DNA of 15,700 nt from an uncultured Opitutia bacterium (GCA_903868455.1 CAIPVK010000159.1:1-15700); one strand, 5' to 3'; counted from the stretch's first letter, positions 7,652-14,615 are shown. Program-made: numbers and translations. The notes: generated from the sequence alone by a model not told the origin.

Positions 7652-8398
7652 GTGATGATGCCGTCCTCATTCCTCCCCTGCCCCGCCTCGCTCTCCCTCC
7701 GTCTGCTCGACCTGAAGGTCGCTTGGCCGGAGGTCGTCGCCGCCGTGATGCGCGCCCCGGACCATGTGCCCGAGCTCGCCGCCTGCCTGGTCGAGTCCGA
7801 GCGGGACGACGCGGTGCGCATCGGCGGAACGGACCTGCATGGCGACCTCTACCTGCGACGGACGACGGGGGCGGAAGGCGACCGTCTCGAGCTGGCGTCG
7901 CGCCGGGGCGACGCCGAGGTGCGCGAGGCGCTCCTAAGGACGCTCGGCGACCGCGTCTCGCTCCGCGAGCCGGACGAGCGCCGGCTCGCCAAGCCGACCC
8001 TGGCCGAAGTGCTCGACCAGCTCGGGGAGCACCTGCTGGGGGGCGAGGGCATCGAGGTGGCGTCGGCCGCGATCGACGCCGCCCACGCCTCGCGGCTGAC
8101 GAACCTCGATCCCTTGGTCTCGCGCCTGAGGCAGCTCACGATGCCGGCCAGCATGCGCGGCGAGGGCGCGACGGACGAGAGCCCGTCGCCGCGGCGCGCG
8201 ATGGTCGACGGCGCGCCCGTCCTGCTCGACCAGGTCATCGAGCACGCCTGCCCCTGGACGGACCGCTGGGTGCGCCTCCACCTCGCGGAGGCGTCGGCCG
8301 GAGCGGGCGGGCCCGAGGACCTGCTGGACGAGGTTCGCCGACGGATGCGCCGCGGCGCCGACGAGCGCTGGATCCTCGGCTGGGTCGAGGCGGGCTGA
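7652..8398 (+). CDS. Hypothetical cytoplasmic protein
   Basis: 248 residues from GTG 7652 (ATG at 7655 or 7658 are alternatives). GGAGG at 7640-7644 is seven bases before the GTG, one of the few clear Shine-Dalgarno sites in the window. The product has no signal peptide or membrane segment, is acidic and Leu/Ala/Arg-rich, and looks mostly helical. A middle segment (about 165-185, GEGATDESPSPRR) looks disordered and separates two helical parts. No family is recognised. It is transcribed divergently from the exported hydrolase operon and converges on the yqhA-like gene, 12 bp apart. Confidence 0.7.
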   Translation: MMMPSSFLPCPASLSLRLLDLKVAWPEVVAAVMRAPDHVPELAACLVESERDDAVRIGGTDLHGDLYLRRTTGAEGDRLELASRRGDAEVREALLRTLGDRVSLREPDERRLAKPTLAEVLDQLGEHLLGGEGIEVASAAIDAAHASRLTNLDPLVSRLRQLTMPASMRGEGATDESPSPRRAMVDGAPVLLDQVIEHACPWTDRWVRLHLAEASAGAGGPEDLLDEVRRRMRRGADERWILGWVEAG

Positions 8399-8410
8399 GC
8401 CGCCCCGGGG

Positions 8411-8962
8411 TCAGTGCGCGTCGTGGCGCTGCATCCGCTCGCTCCAGGCGAAGAGGATCATCGAGGCGAGGAAGACGCCGTGGATGACGGACTGCCAGAG
8501 GACGATGCGCACCTCGTTGTCGGTCAGCACGTCGGCCCCGCCGGTGATGTTGATGAAGCTCTTCAGCAGGTGGATGGCGGAGATGGAGGCGAGCGAGCCG
8601 GCCAGCTTGGTCTTCAGGGTGTTGGCGTTGATGTGGTCGAGCCAGTCGGGCCGGTCCTTGTTGTCCTGGAAGTCGATGTTGCTGACGAAGGTCACGTAGC
8701 CGCCGACGACGACCATGTTGACGAGGTTGGCGACCATCGAGATGTCCACCAGGGAGAGGAGGCCGACCATGATCTGGGCCTCGGTCAAGGTGGAGAAGCC
8801 GTGCAGGATGTGGATGAGCTCCTCGATGCTCTTCCAGGCGTAGGCGCCGGCGGCGACGATGAGGGCGGCGTAGATCGGGGCCTGGATCCAGCGGCTGGAG
8901 AAGATCAGGCCCTCGAAGAGCGACTCGAGCTTGGCGAGGAAGGCGGGCTTGGGGAAGGACAT
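8411..8962 (-). CDS. yqhA: YqhA/UPF0114 family inner membrane protein
   Basis: 183 residues. The order of conserved blocks matches E. coli YqhA: SSRWIQAPIY (22-31), EELIHIL (47-53), LLSLVDISMVANLVNMVVVGGY (68-89, second membrane helix), FVSNIDFQDNKDRPDWL (92-108) and LKTKLAGSLASISAIHLLKSF (116-136), then a last helix around 152-173. Four membrane segments are expected. Function of the family is not established. The N-terminus has about ten residues more than E. coli. The leader upstream of the ATG (8963-9010) consists of pyrimidine-rich octamer-like repeats in the mRNA sense and lacks a Shine-Dalgarno; TTTAAT boxes within it may serve as a -10. Confidence 0.9.
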   Translation of the reverse strand: MSFPKPAFLAKLESLFEGLIFSSRWIQAPIYAALIVAAGAYAWKSIEELIHILHGFSTLTEAQIMVGLLSLVDISMVANLVNMVVVGGYVTFVSNIDFQDNKDRPDWLDHINANTLKTKLAGSLASISAIHLLKSFINITGGADVLTDNEVRIVLWQSVIHGVFLASMILFAWSERMQRHDAH

Positions 8963-8970
8963 CGGACAGT

Positions 8971-9134
8971 GAAGGATTAAAGGATTAAAGGATGAAGGGA
9001 TTGAAGGGATGAAAGGAGGAGGGGTAAAGGGGAATGGGAGACTAGGGGGCGAGGGGAATAGGGGGATTGCGGGTTGGGAAGATGACGAGGAGGCGGGGAA
9101 TCGGGGATTGGCGGAATGGCGGAATGGGAAGGGG
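8971..9134. repeat. G-rich/purine-rich repeat tract A (3' of permease)
   Basis: The tract starts with degenerate tandem AAAGGATT/AAGGGATG-type units (8971-9013) and passes into G-runs. It contains GGAGGAGGGGTAAAGGGG (9015-9032), GGGGAATAGGGGGATT (9053-9068) and GATGACGAGGAGGCGG (9081-9096). All three blocks recur, the first exactly, in the tract upstream of the permease. At least six G-runs of three or more lie within 9021-9065 with loops up to six bases, so the plus strand has G-quadruplex potential. No gene is seen here. Confidence 0.8.
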
Positions 9135-10136
9135 TCAGGTGAGGAGCGGGGCGAGCCAGTTGAAGAGATAACCGAGGAGGACGATGCCGATCGTGACGAT
9201 GGCGGTGAAGAGGGCGAGGAGTCGCGGGCGGACGACGCGGCGCAGGAGGATGAGCGAGGGGAGCGAGAGGGCGGTGACCGACATCATCAGGGCGAGCGCC
9301 GTGCCGAGCCCGACGCCGCGGGCGACGAGCGCCTCGGCGACGGGCAAGGCGCCGAAGAGGTCGGCGTACATCGGCACGCCGACCAAGGTCGCGACCGGGA
9401 CGGACCACCAGTTCCGGGCGCCCAGGAGGGAGTCGATGACGCCCTGCGGGATCCAGTTGTGGATGAGCGCGCCGACGCCGACGCCGATCAGCACGTAGCC
9501 GACGACCTTGTCGAGCACCTCGCGGGTCTGGCGCCAGGCGAGGGAGGCGCGCTCACGGCGAGGCATGTCCGCCGAGGGGCGCCCGACGGCACGGTCGTCC
9601 ACGATGGGCTCGAGGTGGGCCTCCATGCGCATCCGGTCGATGAGCAGGCCGCCGAGGACGGCGAGGACGAGGCCGGCGAGCACGTAGGCGAGGGCGATCG
9701 CCCAATTGAAGGCCCCCGCCAGCAGCACGAGCGAGGCGAGGTCGACCAGGGGCGAGGAGATGAGAAAGGCGAAGGTCACCCCGAGCGGCAGCCCCGCCCG
9801 CGTGAAGCCGATGAAGAGCGGGATGGAGGAGCAGGAGCAGAAAGGCGTGACCGTGCCGAGCAGGGCGGCGAGGACCTTGGCGCCGAGACCGCGGCGGGCG
9901 CCGAGCAGGGCCTTGGTCCGCTCCGGCGGAAAATAGGACTGCACCCAGGAGAGGGCGAAGACCATCGCCGTCAGCAACAGGAGGATCTTGGCCGAATCGT
10001 AGAGGAAGAAATGGACCGAGGCCCCCATGCGCTCCTGCGTGGACATCCCGAGCGACCCCTCGACGAGTCGGGTGACGGCGTCATGCAGCCACTCCATGCG
10101 GAGGAGCTGGTCGTTGAGCCATTCGAGGGGGGACAT
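9135..10136 (-). CDS. Permease of the ArsP_1/DUF318 family
   Basis: 333 residues starting MSPLEWLNDQLLRMEWL, a start typical of this family. The frame stays open upstream but only through low-complexity repeat sequence, so ATG 10136 is preferred. About eight membrane segments. The signature TPFCSCSSIPLFIGF (97-111) carries the Cys100-Ser-Cys102 pair, and SSPLVDLASLVLL (127-139) follows. The second half has the matching GVPMYADLFGALPVAEAL block and ends in two helices. Characterised relatives include ArsP, which exports trivalent organoarsenicals; many members are unassigned, and substrate cannot be read from the sequence. A hydrophilic cytoplasmic loop (about 168-210) separates the halves. 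No ars regulator or arsenate reductase is nearby. The gene is flanked on both sides by related G-rich repeats. Confidence 0.88.
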   Translation of the reverse strand: MSPLEWLNDQLLRMEWLHDAVTRLVEGSLGMSTQERMGASVHFFLYDSAKILLLLTAMVFALSWVQSYFPPERTKALLGARRGLGAKVLAALLGTVTPFCSCSSIPLFIGFTRAGLPLGVTFAFLISSPLVDLASLVLLAGAFNWAIALAYVLAGLVLAVLGGLLIDRMRMEAHLEPIVDDRAVGRPSADMPRRERASLAWRQTREVLDKVVGYVLIGVGVGALIHNWIPQGVIDSLLGARNWWSVPVATLVGVPMYADLFGALPVAEALVARGVGLGTALALMMSVTALSLPSLILLRRVVRPRLLALFTAIVTIGIVLLGYLFNWLAPLLT

Positions 10137-10150
10137 GGGGGAGATTGTGC

Positions 10151-10266
10151 AGGGGAATGGGGAATGGGGGAATAGGGGAATAGGGGGATGGCTGGCAGGG
10201 GAATAGGGGGATGGGGGAATAGGGGGATGGGGAGGATGACGAGGAGACGGAGGAGGGGTAAAGGGG
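10151..10266. repeat. G-rich repeat tract B (5' of permease)
   Basis: Three exact copies of the 16-mer GGGGAATAGGGGGATG occur at 10175-10190, 10198-10213 and 10214-10229, preceded by diverged GGGGAAT units. GATGACGAGGAGACGG (10235-10250) and GGAGGAGGGGTAAAGGGG (10249-10266) follow. The plus strand is a dense run of G-tracts of four or five, an obvious G-quadruplex candidate. In the sense of the minus-strand permease the leader is C-rich. Confidence 0.85.
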
Positions 10267-10292
10267 TAGGGATGCCTCTCCGAGGCGTCCGC
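10265..10292 (+). repeat. REP-like palindromic element, copy 1
   Basis: GTAG (10266-10269) is followed by a hairpin: GGATGCCTC, loop TCC, GAGGCGTCC. The stem has eight Watson-Crick pairs and one G-U. A short GTAG-type tetranucleotide directly 5' of a hairpin is the architecture of REP sequences mobilised by RAYT (TnpA-REP) transposases. This copy matches the inverted copy at 10422-10449 at 25 of 28 positions. Confidence 0.65.
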
Positions 10293-10421
10293 TGAACGGC
10301 ACGCGCGTTCACGCAATTTGATGTCGCCCCCGTCATTCTCGGAACCCCTCCCCACTCCACACTCCTCGCTCCCCATACCTCGAATCCTCGCCTCAGGCAG
10401 GGCTGGTTCGCCGAGCCGGCC
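10293..10421. other. Spacer between REP-like elements, including copy 3 (10397-10421)
   Basis: The spacer opens with a small inverted repeat TGAACG/CGTTCA (loop of seven, 10293-10311) and continues through non-coding C-rich sequence. At 10397-10421 a third REP-like unit reads GCAG, GGCTGGTTC, loop GCC, GAGCCGGCC (seven Watson-Crick pairs and two G-U). It faces copy 2 head to tail across a CCGCGG centre. No gene or terminator was found in 10293-10396. Confidence 0.5.
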
Positions 10422-10449
10422 GCGGACGCCTCGGCGAGGCGCCCCTACC
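10422..10449 (-). repeat. REP-like palindromic element, copy 2 (inverted)
   Basis: On the minus strand: GTAG, then GGGCGCCTC, loop GCC, GAGGCGTCC. Relative to copy 1, the two stem differences change A-T to G-U and U-G to C-G, so pairing is kept, and the third difference is in the loop. Together with copy 3 immediately to its left it forms an imperfect inverted pair (a BIME-like arrangement). The CTAC end also sits in a small GCCCCT/AGGGGC hairpin (10441-10455). Confidence 0.65.
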
Positions 10450-10497
10450 AGGGGCAGATAGCCGAATTCGGATGAAAGAATCGCGAACGACCTTTGG
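10450..10497. other. Short non-coding stretch without recognised features
   Basis: Forty-eight bases between the REP-like pair and the terminator. Apart from the right arm of the small hairpin at 10441-10455, nothing is recognised. Confidence 0.5.
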
Positions 10498-10523
10498 AAA
10501 AAAGAGACCCGCTTTCGCGGGCC
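10498..10523 (-). terminator. Rho-independent terminator of the PEP-CTERM protein gene
   Basis: On the minus strand GGCCCGC-GAAA-GCGGGTC forms a seven-pair stem (one G-U) with a GAAA tetraloop, followed by a tract of U residues (the A-run 10498-10503 on the plus strand). It lies 23 bases after the stop codon. Confidence 0.85.
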
Positions 10524-10545
10524 CCTTTTCCTTCCTTTGAGTTCC

Positions 10546-12486
10546 TTACTTCGAAGCCTTCCGGCGGCGACGCAGGGCCGCGCCGGCGAGGGCGAGGCCG
10601 CCGAGCATCAGGCCGTAGGTGGAGGGTTCGGGGACGGGCGTGTAGTTGAGGTAGATGCCGTCCGCGGCCTGGTAGAGGCTGAAGGTCCCGGTGGGACGCG
10701 CGGTGTCGAAGGCGACGCCGTTGGTGTCGAGCCAGTTGGCGTTCGCGATCTGGAGGTTGGCGAAGCCGTTGACGGTGCCGGTCACGCCGAAGATCTTCCA
10801 GCCGAGGACGCCCGAGACGGCGGTGTCCCAGAAGGGCGCGGTCCAGTCGACGACGCCGTCGATGTAGGTGAAGGACAGCGCGAGGGTGGTCGGCCCCTGG
10901 AAGGTCAGGTTGCCCTGGACATCGATGGCGTCGTGGAACGTGCCCCGGTTGGAGGTCGAGTTGGCGGCGAGCTCCCACGTGATGTCGGCCCCGGAGGCGT
11001 AGGTCAGGTTGTTCGTGAAGGTCTGCAGGCCGGGGCTGAAGCCCGGTGTATGGGTGCCCGCGATGACGGTGTTGCCGGTGACGGTGCCGCCGCCGGAGAG
11101 GGTCTGGGCCGAGCCGACGGTGAAGCCGCCGGAAACGTCGGTAACGTTGAGGGTGGCGCCGCTCATGACCTGGATCTCGGAGGACGAGCCGATGGACCCG
11201 GCGGAGCCGAGGCGGAGGGTGCCGGCGCTGACCTTGGTCTTGCCGGCGTAGGTGTTGGCGTTGGAAAGCAGGAGCGTGTTGGCGCTCTGCTTGTCGAGGC
11301 CGCCGGCGCCGGAGAGGATGCCGGAGAGCGTGATCTGGTTGGTGGAACCCGCCGCCTTGACGACCGCCAGCCCGGAGGTCAGCGAACCGGCGCCGGACCA
11401 GATGACGTTCGAGTTGAGATTCTCGAGGATGGCGGTGTCGGCCAGGGTGAAGGCGTTGGCGAACGTCCGGGCGCCGTAGCTGGCGAGCGTGGCGCCGCCC
11501 GCGACCGCGACGGAACCGGCGGCGCCGCCGAAGGCGTTGTCGGTGTTGTGGCCGACGAGCCGACCCTGGCTGACGGCGTAGGCGATGTCGGAGGCGGCGC
11601 CGCTGATATAGACCGAGTTGGCGCCGGTCTTGGTGAGCGTGAACCCGTTGCCGTCGATCGTGCCGCTGTGGGCGAGGTTGTAGTCGCCCGAGCCGCCGAC
11701 GGAGGCGTCCGCGGTGAGGTTGAGATAGCGGACGCCGGAGATGCCGGTCAGCACGCTGACCGCGTTGGCGCTGAGGTTGGTGATCGCGCCGGAACCGTTG
11801 ACGCCCGTGCCGGCGATGTTGAAGGTGTAGTTGCGGGACACGGTCGATCCCGTGGTGATGGTCGACGAACCCCAGAACTGGCCGTTCATGTTGGCGGCGC
11901 CGCCCGACCGGATGTTGACGGTCTTCTGGTCGCCCAGGGCGAAGTTATTGCCCGAGGTCACCAAGCCCTGGTCGATGGTGAAGTCGCCGGTGAAGCCGCC
12001 CGAGGCGCTCTGGAGATTGCTGAACATCGCGCCGGCGCCCGTCTTGGTGATGCCGGCGGAGCTGGCCAGGATGACCTCAAGACGGAAGGTGCCGGACTGG
12101 ACGTCGATGGTCGGGGTCGAACCCTGGAAGGACAGGGTGGAGCTGGCCGAGTTGATGCGGAAGAGGGACTCCGTGCCGATGGTGAGGCGATTGAGGATGG
12201 TGGTCCCGGAACCGGCGTAGACGGTGTGACTACCCGCACCTAGGCCGGTGAACACCAACTCGGCCTGGTTGTTGAAGGTCGGGGTGACGTCGCCCGCCCA
12301 GTTGGTGTTGGTGGACAGGGTGTAGCCGTTGGAGAACCCCTGGCTGCCGTTGGACGTCAGGTTATCCCAGGTGTAGGTGGCCGCGGAGACGGGCGAGACG
12401 ATCGCGGCGGCGGCGAGCAAGGACAGGCTAAGACGAGAAATGGAAATGGAGGGGGAAAAATGGCGCTTTTCGCAGGCCGAAGTCAA
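10546..12486 (-). CDS. PEP-CTERM protein with autotransporter-associated beta-strand repeats
   Basis: About 646 residues, Gly/Ser/Thr/Ala/Asn-rich. A signal peptide ends SLLAAAAIVSPVSA (residues about 22-35). The body is a right-handed beta-helix type repeat protein. A clear PATR motif lies at about 394-428 (GLDKQSANTLLLSNANTYAG, then KVSAGTLRLG), with weaker repeats before it. The C-terminus has VPEPSTYG with PEP at 619-621, a hydrophobic helix and RRRRK, the PEP-CTERM sorting signal recognised and cut by an exosortase. It should be exported and released or anchored at the cell surface; no outer-membrane barrel is present. The start is uncertain: no ATG exists in frame between the upstream gene and the signal peptide. 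TTG 12486 is chosen because TTG 12537 and GTG 12534 fall inside a terminator-like hairpin; a rare ATT start at 12447 cannot be excluded. Confidence 0.88.
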   Translation of the reverse strand: MTSACEKRHFSPSISISRLSLSLLAAAAIVSPVSAATYTWDNLTSNGSQGFSNGYTLSTNTNWAGDVTPTFNNQAELVFTGLGAGSHTVYAGSGTTILNRLTIGTESLFRINSASSTLSFQGSTPTIDVQSGTFRLEVILASSAGITKTGAGAMFSNLQSASGGFTGDFTIDQGLVTSGNNFALGDQKTVNIRSGGAANMNGQFWGSSTITTGSTVSRNYTFNIAGTGVNGSGAITNLSANAVSVLTGISGVRYLNLTADASVGGSGDYNLAHSGTIDGNGFTLTKTGANSVYISGAASDIAYAVSQGRLVGHNTDNAFGGAAGSVAVAGGATLASYGARTFANAFTLADTAILENLNSNVIWSGAGSLTSGLAVVKAAGSTNQITLSGILSGAGGLDKQSANTLLLSNANTYAGKTKVSAGTLRLGSAGSIGSSSEIQVMSGATLNVTDVSGGFTVGSAQTLSGGGTVTGNTVIAGTHTPGFSPGLQTFTNNLTYASGADITWELAANSTSNRGTFHDAIDVQGNLTFQGPTTLALSFTYIDGVVDWTAPFWDTAVSGVLGWKIFGVTGTVNGFANLQIANANWLDTNGVAFDTARPTGTFSLYQAADGIYLNYTPVPEPSTYGLMLGGLALAGAALRRRRKASK

Positions 12487-12522
12487 CCGAAAGTCCGCGT
12501 CAAGTGGGTCAACCCAGTGGCG

Positions 12523-12551
12523 AAAAAGGCTCACCAAACCCCTCCGAGCCT
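12523..12551 (-). terminator. Probable terminator of the CrtI-like gene
   Basis: On the minus strand AGGCTC and GAGCCT form a six-pair stem with a 13-base loop, followed by U residues (A-run 12523-12527 on the plus strand). It begins seven bases after the stop of the oxidoreductase gene. The long loop and short U-tract make it moderate evidence. Confidence 0.5.
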
Positions 12552-12558
12552 CGCGCCC

Positions 12559-14046
12559 TCAGACCCCCGCCGAGGCGGCGGCCTCGCCGAGCGGGGCGGC
12601 GTCGGGGTCGCGCAGGTAGCTGTCGGCCTTGGCCGAGACGATGACCCCGTAGTTGATGGTGCCGAGCCAGCCCGACATGATGATGCCGACCGAGCCGGCA
12701 TGGTAGAGCCCTGCGACCTGGTTGGGCAGCTCCATGGAGACCTTCAGGCCCTCAAACTTCGTCCCGAAGGAGGTGCCGCGCGAGTGGCGGACGTAGCGGT
12801 TGACGGTGCGCGGGGTGGCGACCTCGACATGGTCGACCTTCGAGCGGATGTCGGGAATATACTTCTCCAGCCCGGCGAGGGACTCCTCGGCGACGCGCGC
12901 CTTGTGTTTCGCGTAATCGGCGTCGGACAGCGCCGCCCACGGATCCCAGAGCTGGTTGATCGAGGTCACGATGGCGTTGCGCGGGACCTTGGTGTGCGGG
13001 CGCGTGTCGGGATAGTAGACCGAGTAGGTGCGCGAGGTGGTGTGGAAGTCGGTCAGCTCGGAGGACGAGAAGGGCTTGGCCTCGGAGGTGAAGACAAGGT
13101 CGCCGATGTGCGGGATGGACTCGCCCTCGCGCACGCCGAGGTAGACCTGGCAGGAGGAGCTGTTGAGCCGGACGGCCTTGGCGGCGGCGACGAAGGCGGG
13201 GTCGAGGTGCTCCTCGCCCACGGCCTTGAGCGCGGTGTCCTTGACGTTGGCGTTGGAGAGGACGACCGCGCAGGCGACCTCGGCCTCGCCGCCGAAGCGC
13301 GTGTCGCGCAGGCGGACGCCCGTCACACGGCGGCGGCCGGAGGCGTCGCGCTCGGTCACCACCTTCTCCACGAGGACGTTGCGGCGGATGTCGACCCCGT
13401 TGGCCTTCATCTCGGCGGTCATCAGGTTGATCAGGGTGTCGGTGCCGCCCTGGAAGATGAAGACCCCCTTCGACATGAAGTTGGAGAAGACGATGCCGAA
13501 GGTGATCGCCGGGTCGTCCAGGGTGGAGCCGTTGGCGTAGGCGATGGGCTCGAGCAGGAGGCGCTGGACGTCGGGGCGGCCGGGGAAGAACTGCTCGAAG
13601 AGCTCGCGCGTGGTGCGCGGGTCGTTGTCGTAGTAGTTCATCGCCCGCAGGTGGGCGAAGAAGTCCTCCACGACCTGCGCGGGGACCTTGAACTGCTCGA
13701 CGAGGATGCGGGTGAAGTCGGCCCGGTCGAAGGTGGTGTGGACCTGGAAGTCGGGGTTGAGGAAACGGACGTCCTTCAGCTGGTGGATGCGGTCCGAGAT
13801 CTCCTTGGTCCAGTAACGGCGGGTGGACTTGATCATCCCGTGCGGGAAGCCGTGCAGGGAGATGTCGAAGGTATGCCCGCCCTTGCGCTTGAAGTAGGTG
13901 GCGAGCCCCCCGAGCTGGTAGTGATGCTCGCAGAGCAGGACCTTCCAACCGAGCTTCGCCAGGTTGTTCGCGGCCGTCATCCCGCCCAGGCCGGCGCCGA
14001 TGACGACGGCGTCGTAGCGGGGTTTCAGGTCGTCTAGGGGGGTCAT
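12559..14046 (-). CDS. Phytoene desaturase/CrtI-like FAD-dependent oxidoreductase
   Basis: 495 residues from ATG 14046; the open frame continues upstream only as Pro/Arg-rich non-coding sequence. The N-terminal dinucleotide fold reads DAVVIGAGLGGMTAANNLAK (12-31) with Glu40 (LLCEHHYQLGGLATYF) for the ribose, followed by GHTFDISLHGFPHG (57-70). The C-terminal FAD segment is GLYHAGSVGIIMSGWLGTIN (446-465). This is the arrangement of the CrtI, carotenoid isomerase and retinol saturase family. Members desaturate, isomerise or saturate polyenes, and some act on other substrates. No phytoene synthase, cyclase or other carotenoid gene is present, so the reaction is left open. No Shine-Dalgarno is evident. 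Confidence 0.85.
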   Translation of the reverse strand: MTPLDDLKPRYDAVVIGAGLGGMTAANNLAKLGWKVLLCEHHYQLGGLATYFKRKGGHTFDISLHGFPHGMIKSTRRYWTKEISDRIHQLKDVRFLNPDFQVHTTFDRADFTRILVEQFKVPAQVVEDFFAHLRAMNYYDNDPRTTRELFEQFFPGRPDVQRLLLEPIAYANGSTLDDPAITFGIVFSNFMSKGVFIFQGGTDTLINLMTAEMKANGVDIRRNVLVEKVVTERDASGRRRVTGVRLRDTRFGGEAEVACAVVLSNANVKDTALKAVGEEHLDPAFVAAAKAVRLNSSSCQVYLGVREGESIPHIGDLVFTSEAKPFSSSELTDFHTTSRTYSVYYPDTRPHTKVPRNAIVTSINQLWDPWAALSDADYAKHKARVAEESLAGLEKYIPDIRSKVDHVEVATPRTVNRYVRHSRGTSFGTKFEGLKVSMELPNQVAGLYHAGSVGIIMSGWLGTINYGVIVSAKADSYLRDPDAAPLGEAAASAGV

Positions 14047-14161
14047 GGGACGCGGAGGAGGAGGAAGGGGAGGATCCGGAGGAGGCGCAGGTCGGTCCGA
14101 GCGTGGAGGGGTGCGGAAAAGCGGGCGGGGGTCAAGAAGGGCGGCGGGCGCGGTGATAAAC

Positions 14162-14188
14162 AAAAAGCCCCGCCGGGGGGCGGGGCTT
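14162..14188 (-). terminator. Rho-independent terminator after rplS
   Basis: On the minus strand AAGCCCCGCC, loop CCCC, GGCGGGGCTT forms a ten-pair stem followed by UUUUUG. It lies 20 bases after the rplS stop and separates the trmD-rplS unit from the CrtI-like gene. Confidence 0.92.
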
Positions 14189-14207
14189 CGGGGAACCTTG
14201 TCGGACC

Positions 14208-14615
14208 TTAGGCCGCGGGGGTCGCGGCCTTGGGGGCGGCGGCCTCGAGGTCGGTGCGCTTGACCTCCTTGACCTTGGTGGCGGACTTGCCGACGCGGTC
14301 GCGGAGGTAGTAGAGGCGGGCGCGCATCACCTCGGACACGCGGACGACCTCGATCTTCGAGATGTTGGGGGAGTGGACGGGGAAGACGCGCTCGACGCCC
14401 TCGCCGAAGGAGATGCGGCGGACGGTGAAGGTCTCGTGGATGCCGCCGTGCTTGCGGGCCAGGACGATGCCGGTGAAGATCTGGATGCGCTCCTTGTCGC
14501 CTTCGCGGACCTTGGTGTGGACGCGGACTTCGTCGCCGACCTTGAAGGCGTCGCGGCCGCGGCCTTCCTTCAGCTGGGACTGGGTGGCGAACTGGATGAG
14601 GGGATGGTTGCTCAT
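14208..14615 (-). CDS. rplS: 50S ribosomal protein bL19
   Basis: 135 residues. bL19 sits at the 30S-50S interface of the ribosome. The start MSNHPLIQFATQSQLKEGRG is followed by the diagnostic blocks FKVGDEVRVHTKVREGDKER, QIFTGIVLARKHGGIHETFT and VRRISFGEGVERVFPVHSPN, then IEVVRVSEVMRARLYYLRDR. It is about 20 residues longer than the E. coli protein, owing to an Ala/Lys-rich C-terminal tail. The ATG overlaps the trmD stop (ATGA), implying translational coupling. A strong terminator follows. Confidence 0.97.
   Translation of the reverse strand: MSNHPLIQFATQSQLKEGRGRDAFKVGDEVRVHTKVREGDKERIQIFTGIVLARKHGGIHETFTVRRISFGEGVERVFPVHSPNISKIEVVRVSEVMRARLYYLRDRVGKSATKVKEVKRTDLEAAAPKAATPAA

Noticed and set aside
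8399..8410. Terminator between convergent genes at CCCCGGGG
   Set aside because: Only a short palindrome with no loop and no U-tract on either strand.
10151..10266. CRISPR array
   Set aside because: Units are short (16 bp), lack unique spacers of constant length and are low-complexity G-rich.
10137..10376. N-terminal extension of the permease
   Set aside because: The extra residues are a Pro/His/Ser translation of the G-rich repeats and REP element; the family start is at MSPLEWLNDQLL.
10265..10449. MITE bounded by terminal inverted repeats
   Set aside because: The 185-bp segment has inverted ends, but no target-site duplication is visible and each end is itself a GTAG hairpin with a third unit adjoining, which fits REP/BIME better.
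10537..12243. Long plus-strand open frame antisense to the PEP-CTERM gene
   Set aside because: Gly/Val/Asp-rich with no recognisable domain; the opposite strand carries PATR and PEP-CTERM signatures and a matching terminator.
14047..14163. N-terminal extension of the CrtI-like protein
   Set aside because: Pro/Arg-rich and runs to the rplS terminator; the dinucleotide fold begins soon after ATG 14046 as usual.
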